Shown: positions 58,363 to 64,000 of the stretch, piece by piece
Layout: each line of letters starts with the position of its first letter
How positions within the stretch are numbered: position 1 is the stretch's first letter
Assembly (NCBI RefSeq): GCF_000165485.1
Contig: NC_014623.1
Span: forward strand, 1,073,501-1,137,500
Direction: 5' to 3'
DNA length: 64,000 nt
Source: Stigmatella aurantiaca DW4/3-1
Lineage (GTDB): Bacteria > Myxococcota > Myxococcia > Myxococcales > Myxococcaceae
Translations under genes and position numbers: made by a program
The notes under the pieces: model-generated
What the model saw: the letters and a program-made list of their open reading frames with translations, nothing else
Told to the model about the DNA's origin: nothing
The model's database searches: none

Positions 58363-58431
58363 CGGGCCATCCCGCGGGAGGCTTGAAGGGAGAGGCCGCG
58401 AGGAACCCTGTTCCTCCCGGCCCTTCGTCGT

Positions 58432-58584
58432 TCAACGCTCGCGGTGACAGGCCACCTCGAGAAACGTGGTGGACTTGCCACTGACGAGCACCCAGAGGCA
58501 GCGCACCAGACAGCTGGCGCCGAACTCCCGGTAGATCAGCCCCAGGTTGGAGACCACCTCTCGCCCTGTGATGACTCCGCGCAT
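58432..58584 (-). CDS. Small hypothetical protein
   Basis: A 50-residue product starting MRGVITGREVVSNLGLIYRE, with LVRCLWVLVSGKSTTFLEVA following. The mixture of hydrophobic and charged residues looks protein-like, and a G-rich stretch precedes the start. No family known. Confidence 0.45.
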   Translation of the reverse strand: MRGVITGREVVSNLGLIYREFGASCLVRCLWVLVSGKSTTFLEVACHRER

Positions 58585-58875
58585 GACCCCGCCCCCATCG
58601 ATCCCAGGCTGGCTTCTCCGCCCAACTGGGAAGTGATGACACGTCCTTGCAAAGGTCTGGCCGACCGGCTGCACGGTCCTGTGCGGCACTCAACGGTTCA
58701 AGGAATCGATTCCCCGTGAACGTTGGCAGGCCGGTCGGGGGGCAGGTGGGATGTCAAGCCGTCATCCCTGTATTTTTTATCGGCTGGTTTGGGAATGCGC
58801 GGGCGGATTCGCCGGGCGCGGGGCCCTGGGTCTGAACAGGCAGGGGCGGCGCTCCAAGGTTAGTAAGAGCGCATC

Positions 58876-60729
58876 GTGCGTCCCCCTGTTTCTGAGTCCT
58901 CGTCGCTTCCGCTCAAGGCCCGCCTGAAGAACGTGGGCAGTCTCTTCAAACAATTACCGGGTACCTTTCATCTCTTCTGGCGGGCCAGTCCAGGGCTGGC
59001 GGTGCTGCTGGGGGGGCTGACGCTGGTGGGGGCGGTGCTGCCGGCGGCCATCGCCTACGTGGGCAAGCTCATCGTGGATGGGGTGGTGGCGGCGCAGAAG
59101 GGCGGTGAGGGGCTTCAGCCGCAGGTGCTCAAGTGGGTGGGGGTGGAGTTCGGGCTGATGCTGGGCTCGACGCTGGTGGACCGGAGCCTGGCGCTCACGC
59201 GCGAACTGCTGCGGGCCAACCTGGGCAACTTGCTCAACGAGCGCATCCTCCAGAAGGCGCTGCAACTGGAGCTGCGGCACTTCGAGGACTCGGACACCTA
59301 CGACAAGATGCAGAACGCGCGGCGCGAGGCGAACAGCCGGCCGCTGTCCTTGGTGATGCAGGCGTTCTCCATCGCGCGCAACACGGTGACGCTGTCCACG
59401 TATGCGGTGCTGCTGGTGTCGCTGTCACCGTGGAGCGTGGGGGTGCTGGTGCTGGCGTCCATTCCGGCCTTCATCGCCGAGGCGCGGCTGGCGGCGGCGG
59501 GGTTCCGGCTGTACTCGTGGCGGGCGCCGGAGGGGCGCAAGCTCAACTACCTGGAGTGGGTCCTCACGCGGGACAACCACGTGAAGGAGGTGAAGCTGTT
59601 CGGGCTGGGGCCGCTGGTGCTGGGGCGCTACCGGACGCTGTTCCAGAAGTTCTTCCAGGAGGACCGGGCGCTGGCGCTGCGGCGGATGGGGTGGGGGGTG
59701 GGGCTGGGGGTGTTGTCGCTGGGCGCGTTCTACGGCTGTTATGCCTTCGTGGCGGGGCGGGCGGCGAGCGGGGGCATCACCGTGGGGGACATGGTGCTCT
59801 ACCTCTCGGTGTTCCGGCAGGGGCAGGCGGCGTTCCAGGGCATCCTCACGAGCATCGGCTCCATGTATGAGGACGCGCTCTTCATGAGCAACCTGTTCGC
59901 GTACCTGGACATCCCCACGGGGGCGGAGGTGCCGCGGGTGCTGCCGGCGAAGTCCCCGCCGCGGGGGCGCGCCAATGCCATCGAGCTGAAGGACGTGTCG
60001 TTCCGCTACCCGGGCAAGGAGGCGTGGGCGCTGCGCGGGGTGAACTTGACGCTGCGGCCCGGGCAGAAACTGGCGCTGGTGGGGGAGAACGGGGCGGGGA
60101 AGAGCACGCTGGTGAAGTTGCTCTTGCGCCTCTACGAGCCCACGGAGGGGCGCATCCTCTATGGGGGCGTGGACATTCGGGACATGGAGGTGGAGGACCT
60201 GAGGAGCCGGTTCGGGGCGGTGTTCCAGGACTTCGTGCGCTACCAGTTCAACGTGGCGGAGAACATCGGGCTGGGGCACGTGCAAGCGCTGGAGGACCGG
60301 GGGCGGATCGCCCGGGCGGCGGATCTGGGCGGGGCGAGCCCGGTGATTTCCGCGCTGCCGCAGCAGTACGACACGATGCTGGGCGGGTGGTTCGAGAAGG
60401 GGCAGGAGCTGAGCGCGGGGCAGTGGCAGAAGCTGGCGGTGGCGCGGGCGTTCATGCGGGAGGACGCGGAGGTGCTCATCCTGGATGAGCCGACGGCGAG
60501 CATTGACGCGGAGGCGGAGCACGCGCTGTTCGAGCGGTTCCAGGCGCTGGCGGCGGACCGGATCGCCATCGTGATTTCGCACCGGTTCTCGACGGTGCGG
60601 ATGGCGGACCAGATCGCCGTGCTGCACAACGGCCAGGTGGAAGAGCTGGGCAGCCACGACGCGCTGATGGCGAAGGACGGGCGGTACGCGCACCTGTTCC
60701 ACCTTCAGGCCCGCGGTTACAGGGACTAA
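58876..60729 (+). CDS. ABC transporter, fused permease and ATPase
   Basis: A 617-residue half-transporter: five to six transmembrane helices in residues ~38-320, then an ATP-binding domain with Walker A VGENGAGKSTL, Q-loop VFQDF, signature ELSAGQWQKLAVARA (a variant of LSGGQ), Walker B VLILDEPTASID and the H-loop ISHRFSTVR. It is probably an exporter of a lipid, peptide or natural product and works as a homodimer or with a partner not in the window. Start GTG 58876. Confidence 0.93.
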   Translation: MRPPVSESSSLPLKARLKNVGSLFKQLPGTFHLFWRASPGLAVLLGGLTLVGAVLPAAIAYVGKLIVDGVVAAQKGGEGLQPQVLKWVGVEFGLMLGSTLVDRSLALTRELLRANLGNLLNERILQKALQLELRHFEDSDTYDKMQNARREANSRPLSLVMQAFSIARNTVTLSTYAVLLVSLSPWSVGVLVLASIPAFIAEARLAAAGFRLYSWRAPEGRKLNYLEWVLTRDNHVKEVKLFGLGPLVLGRYRTLFQKFFQEDRALALRRMGWGVGLGVLSLGAFYGCYAFVAGRAASGGITVGDMVLYLSVFRQGQAAFQGILTSIGSMYEDALFMSNLFAYLDIPTGAEVPRVLPAKSPPRGRANAIELKDVSFRYPGKEAWALRGVNLTLRPGQKLALVGENGAGKSTLVKLLLRLYEPTEGRILYGGVDIRDMEVEDLRSRFGAVFQDFVRYQFNVAENIGLGHVQALEDRGRIARAADLGGASPVISALPQQYDTMLGGWFEKGQELSAGQWQKLAVARAFMREDAEVLILDEPTASIDAEAEHALFERFQALAADRIAIVISHRFSTVRMADQIAVLHNGQVEELGSHDALMAKDGRYAHLFHLQARGYRD

Positions 60730-60921
60730 GGGAGAACCCTGATCGGCCTCCCTGTCTGCTTCAGCACACTGCCTTCGGATGCCAGGACAGGGAGCGGCCG
60801 GCCTGCAAGGGACCCGGAAGGTAGGACAGCCGCTCCTTTCGGGCGAAGCCACCGCGGGCCGCTCGTGGAGCGGGGCGGAAATAGCCTATCCTCCGTCCTC
60901 CCGGCCCGGGGCCGCCCCTGA

Positions 60922-62760
60922 ATGATTCGTTCCATGGTCCATCGCTTGAAGCTGTTCTGGAAGCTGGCGCTGATCGCGATGCTCATTCCGGCGTCCATCA
61001 GCGCGATGCTGATCGTGGCCTTATTGGGCACGGGCTCGCTGAAGGCCGAGTACGACAACCTCTACGGCTTCATGCTCTTGCCGGTCATGACGCTCGGCCA
61101 AGGTCACACCGAGTCGGAGGCACTGGCGGGCAAGTTGCGGCTGCTGGCGCGGGCCCCCCTGTCCCTGGAGGAGCGGGAGGCGCGGGTCCTCGAGGTCCGG
61201 GAGCACGACCGGAAGATGCGCGAGAACATGACGCTCTACGCGCGCGAGTGGGTCACCTCGATGAGCTCCGACTTCACCGATGACCTCTCCGCGGCCGACC
61301 GGGAGTCGCTGCGCAAGGAGGAGCTCGCCGCGTTGCAGCTCTTCGAGCTGGCATACGCCGGCTACATCCCGGTGCGAGACCGGATCCTCACCGGGGCCTC
61401 CGTGGACGCGGAGCTGCTGGAGGATGCGCTGGGGCGCATCGACGCGGCGATGAACGCCCTGGTGCAGCTCAACCGGCGCATCGCCGAGCTGTCCAACGCG
61501 AACGCCCAGTCCTCCCTGTTGTGGATGCAGGCGTTCCTGGCGCTCCTGGCGCTGATGCTCAGCGGGGTGGGCATCGCGGTGGCCTGGAGGCTCTCGCGCA
61601 TCATCATCCAGCCCATCTCCCGGCTCACCCGGATGACGCTGCGCCTGTCCCGGGGCGATGTGGAGATTCTCGAGGAGGGCGAGCAGTCGCTGGCGCTGGA
61701 CCCCGACACGAAGGACGAGATTGGCCTGCTGCTGCGGGCCACCCTGGACATGGTCCACTCCACGCAGCAGATGGTCTCCGCGGCGGTGAGCATCTCCCAT
61801 GGAGACCTGACGGTGCGGGTTCAACCCCGCTCGCCGAAGGATGCGCTGGGCATCGCGCTGGGGCAGATGGTGGCGCAGCTCACGAAGATCGTCACCCAGG
61901 TGCGGCTCGGCTCGTCCTCGCTGGCGTCCGCCTCGGCCATGTTGGCCTCCGAAACGCAGGGGCTGGCGCTCGATGCCCGTGAGCAGGCCGCCGCCGTGGA
62001 CGAGAACGCGCAGACGCTCAAGGAGATCAGCGCCTCGGTGATGCGCAACGCCGAGAGCTGCCACCAGATGGAGGACATGGCGCGGCTGGGGGCCCAGGAC
62101 GCCCAGGCCAGTGGCCAGGCGGTGGGGCAGACGGTGGAGGCCATGCGGCGCATCTCCGCCAACGTCTCGCTCATCGAGGAGCTGGCCCACCAGACGAACA
62201 TGCTGGCGCTCAACGCGGCCATCGAGGCCATCCGCGCGGGCGAGCACGGCAAGAGCTTCAACGTGGTGGCGGGCGAGGTGCGCCGGTTGGCCAACCGCAG
62301 CAAGGGGGCCGCGCGGGAGATTGGCGAGCTGGCCATCTCCAGCATGGGCGTGGCGGAGCAGTCCGGGCGGTTGTTGAAGGACCTGGTGCCAGCCATTCAG
62401 CGCACGGCGGACGTGGTGCACGAGGTGGCTTCCTCGACGCGCGAGCAGTCCACGAGCGTGGAGCTGATGAGCCACGCGATGTCCCAGGTGAAGCAGGCCA
62501 CGGGCGGCAACGCGACGTCCGCTGGGCAGCTCGCGGGCTCGGCGGAGCAGCTCGCCGCCCAGGCGGACTCCCTGCGGCGGCTCATGGGCTTCTTCCGCGT
62601 GGCGGATGGGGAGCCCCCCCGCAGCCTCGTCGAGAACACCGAGCCACCCTCCGCGGCCGAGCCGGCCGAGCCGCTGTCCACCTCCCACCTGACGCAAGGC
62701 GTGCCGGGCCTGGAGGAGGCGCTCGCGCGCGAGCTGGCCGGCGAGTTCAAGACTTCCTGA
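60922..62760 (+). CDS. Methyl-accepting chemotaxis protein
   Basis: A 612-residue transmembrane chemoreceptor. TM1 is ~14-36 and TM2 ~201-222, with a helical periplasmic domain between them. HAMP follows (WRLSRIIIQPISRLTRM), then a signalling domain with the hairpin LAHQTNMLALNAAIEAIRAG and GEVRRLANRSKGAAREI. No chemotaxis genes adjoin it, so its partner cluster must be elsewhere. Confidence 0.95.
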   Translation: MIRSMVHRLKLFWKLALIAMLIPASISAMLIVALLGTGSLKAEYDNLYGFMLLPVMTLGQGHTESEALAGKLRLLARAPLSLEEREARVLEVREHDRKMRENMTLYAREWVTSMSSDFTDDLSAADRESLRKEELAALQLFELAYAGYIPVRDRILTGASVDAELLEDALGRIDAAMNALVQLNRRIAELSNANAQSSLLWMQAFLALLALMLSGVGIAVAWRLSRIIIQPISRLTRMTLRLSRGDVEILEEGEQSLALDPDTKDEIGLLLRATLDMVHSTQQMVSAAVSISHGDLTVRVQPRSPKDALGIALGQMVAQLTKIVTQVRLGSSSLASASAMLASETQGLALDAREQAAAVDENAQTLKEISASVMRNAESCHQMEDMARLGAQDAQASGQAVGQTVEAMRRISANVSLIEELAHQTNMLALNAAIEAIRAGEHGKSFNVVAGEVRRLANRSKGAAREIGELAISSMGVAEQSGRLLKDLVPAIQRTADVVHEVASSTREQSTSVELMSHAMSQVKQATGGNATSAGQLAGSAEQLAAQADSLRRLMGFFRVADGEPPRSLVENTEPPSAAEPAEPLSTSHLTQGVPGLEEALARELAGEFKTS

Positions 62761-62766
62761 GAGGGC

Positions 62767-63114
62767 TCAGGCGGAAGGGGGCAGGTGCTCCCGGATGACG
62801 CCGAGCCAGTAGTCCCGGCCGTAGTACTGGCTCATCTTGCCGAGCAGCTTGCCGTCCCGGAACAGCAGGAAGGTGGGGATGCCGAAGAGGCCGAAGCGCC
62901 GCGCCAGCTCCTCGTCCTGGTAGGCGTTCACCTTCACCACGCGCATGCGCGCCCCTTCCAGCTCGGCCAGGAGGGCGGGCTCGGCCGCCGCGTACACCTC
63001 GCAGTTCGGGCAGCCCTCGCCCCAGAAATCCACCACCACCAGCTCGCCCTGGGGCTCGAGCACCAGCGCGTCAAAGGTGGCCTGGGTGGCATCGTAGGTC
63101 GTGGGGTGGGACAT
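62767..63114 (-). CDS. Thioredoxin-like protein
   Basis: A 115-residue thioredoxin fold protein: VVVDFWGEGCPNCEVY holds the active site C-P-N-C (variant of C-G-P-C), then VVKVNAYQDEELARRFGLFG and the cis-Pro segment IPTFLLFRDGKLLG. It is cytoplasmic; no signal peptide. It lies six bp before the CotH-like gene, and the two may be co-transcribed. Confidence 0.92.
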   Translation of the reverse strand: MSHPTTYDATQATFDALVLEPQGELVVVDFWGEGCPNCEVYAAAEPALLAELEGARMRVVKVNAYQDEELARRFGLFGIPTFLLFRDGKLLGKMSQYYGRDYWLGVIREHLPPSA

Positions 63115-63120
63115 GGGTCC

Positions 63121-64000
63121 TCAGGGAACGATGGGCCGGCGCTCGAAGTCCTCGCTGCCGCGCGTCTTGCGCCCGTACACCTGACCGGCGGGCAGGGGGC
63201 CATAGTAGACGGCATCCTCCGGTGAGTACACGAGCGGCTTGCCCGCCTCGGACACCCGCCGTGCGTCGAAGAGGCCCACCTCGCCGCCCTGACGCGAGAG
63301 GGTGATGGGCAGGTGGTCTGGCCCCGCGTCCGTGTTGCCATCGGCGATGATCCGCACACGCTGATCCGGCGCCAGGGTGATGGCTGGCAACCGGTACCGT
63401 GGGGTGCCGCGCAGGTCGGCCGTCAGCTCATAGTGGTCCAGTGCCACGGGGACCGCGCCCCGGTTGTGCAGCTCCACATAGCCCGCGCTGCCCGCGGCCA
63501 CCTCGTGGATGACGAGGGAGCCGGTGCCGTGCGCCCTCAGATCCTTCATCGTCTTGAGCAGGAAGGCGCGGCGGTCGCGCACGTATTTCTTGAGGGCGTC
63601 GCGGGCGCGCGCCACGTGGGCGGGCGAGACATAGGGGTCCATGGCCAGCTCCGGGCCCGCCACGGCCCACAGCGCATCGATGTGGGCGTTCGCCCGGGCC
63701 TCCGAGAAGGGGCCCTCCAGGGCCTGCTCCAGCTTGGCCAGCACCCGCTCGCGCAGGGCGGGCCGGTCCCAGACGCGGGTGGCCAGGATGCTCCAGGTGG
63801 GGCGCTGGTTGGGGCGGTCCTCCTGGCGCTGCTCCCACAGTTCCTGCACGCCCGGGTCATACAAGGTGAAGGACTGGGGCCAGCGGTGGGAGATGATCGA
63901 GTAGGTCTCGTCCCACGTGCGCCAGTAGAGCATCCGCGCGTTGTTGAGATCCCACGGCACGTACATCCACTGGTCCTTCAGGTGCTCGTGGACCCAGTAG
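63121..64000 (-). CDS. CotH kinase-like / lamin-tail domain protein, C-terminal part (runs off window)
   Basis: The visible ~292 residues are the C-terminal part. MYVPWDLNNARMLYWRTWDE and the downstream region with LLKTMKDLRAHGTG match the CotH kinase fold (Y-x-x-P-W-D-L-N-N/D motif). Residues after GSLVIHEVAAGSAGYVELHN to PLVYSPE form a lamin-tail domain (VELHNRGAVPVALDHYEL...APDQRVRIIADG). CotH proteins are atypical kinases of surface or spore-coat proteins. The start is outside the window. Confidence 0.85.
   Translation of the reverse strand, partial: YWVHEHLKDQWMYVPWDLNNARMLYWRTWDETYSIISHRWPQSFTLYDPGVQELWEQRQEDRPNQRPTWSILATRVWDRPALRERVLAKLEQALEGPFSEARANAHIDALWAVAGPELAMDPYVSPAHVARARDALKKYVRDRRAFLLKTMKDLRAHGTGSLVIHEVAAGSAGYVELHNRGAVPVALDHYELTADLRGTPRYRLPAITLAPDQRVRIIADGNTDAGPDHLPITLSRQGGEVGLFDARRVSEAGKPLVYSPEDAVYYGPLPAGQVYGRKTRGSEDFERRPIVP

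Noticed and set aside
58876-60729. Long antisense frames opposite the ABC transporter and MCP genes
   Set aside because: Pro/Arg/Gln/His-rich products typical of high-GC shadow frames.

Overview
The window is high-GC DNA from a myxobacterium, most likely of the Cystobacterineae (Myxococcus/Stigmatella/Archangium type). The evidence is a CarC-like phytoene desaturase, chemosensory genes with a CheR-TPR fusion, tandem DUSAM domains, DUF2381 proteins, Ser/Thr kinases, and lipoprotein and toxin families typical of these bacteria.

Layout. (1) 1-4.5 kb is core chromosome: a leftward chemosensory operon (CheW, CheR-TPR, CheW, MCP) divergent from crtI/carC. (2) 4.5-11.9 kb is accessory: a DUSAM gene, two apparently 5'-truncated genes joined head to head, a lipoprotein, a 47-bp tRNA/tmRNA-3'-end repeat (att1), a pseudokinase, a membrane Ser/Thr kinase fused to a lipoprotein-like domain, a DUF2381 gene and a collagen-like protein. 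(3) 12.0-12.4 kb holds an IS5-type transposase remnant and a long inverted repeat. (4) 12.4-48.8 kb is a siphovirus-like prophage. The left arm (minus strand) carries the sigma-like factor, terminase, portal, HK97-type protease and capsid, connectors, tail with a -1 frameshifted chaperone, tape measure, a Hint-tailed tip protein and lysis genes. The right arm (plus strand) carries an HTH protein, VirE-type primase/helicase, methyltransferase, SF2 helicase, family A DNA polymerase, RuvC-like nuclease, excisionase and integrase, ending at att2. Accessory 'moron' genes sit against the local phage direction: a lipoprotein plus a possible GIY-YIG-like protein, a SieB-like protein, a Ser/Thr kinase and a small membrane protein. 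(5) 48.8-50.8 kb is a second small cargo segment ending at att3. (6) 50.8-52.4 kb holds a truncated DUF5953 gene and an orphan toxin/immunity-like pair. (7) 52.5-64 kb is ordinary chromosome: secreted adenosine deaminase-like lipoprotein, DUF1349 protein, HEXXH-type lipoprotein, decayed GH76 gene, CsbD, ABC transporter, MCP, thioredoxin and CotH/lamin-tail protein.

The main discovery is a bipartite element, GRRCCA(N)-10 bp-CGCACNCATTTA, found ten times in the prophage. It always points at a downstream phage gene, its spacing is always exactly 10 bp, and it stands before nearly every operon in both arms. Read as a promoter (-35 GRRCCA, 17-bp spacer, -10 CATTTA) it would make many messages leaderless, because the start codon lies 6-9 nt after the -10 in at least six cases. 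The prophage also encodes a divergent sigma-70-like protein whose own gene carries the element. I infer a phage-encoded sigma regulon acting as a lytic master switch. Two of the morons are flanked by 20-21 bp direct repeats copied from the 3' end of the preceding phage gene, which gives a signature of how they were acquired.
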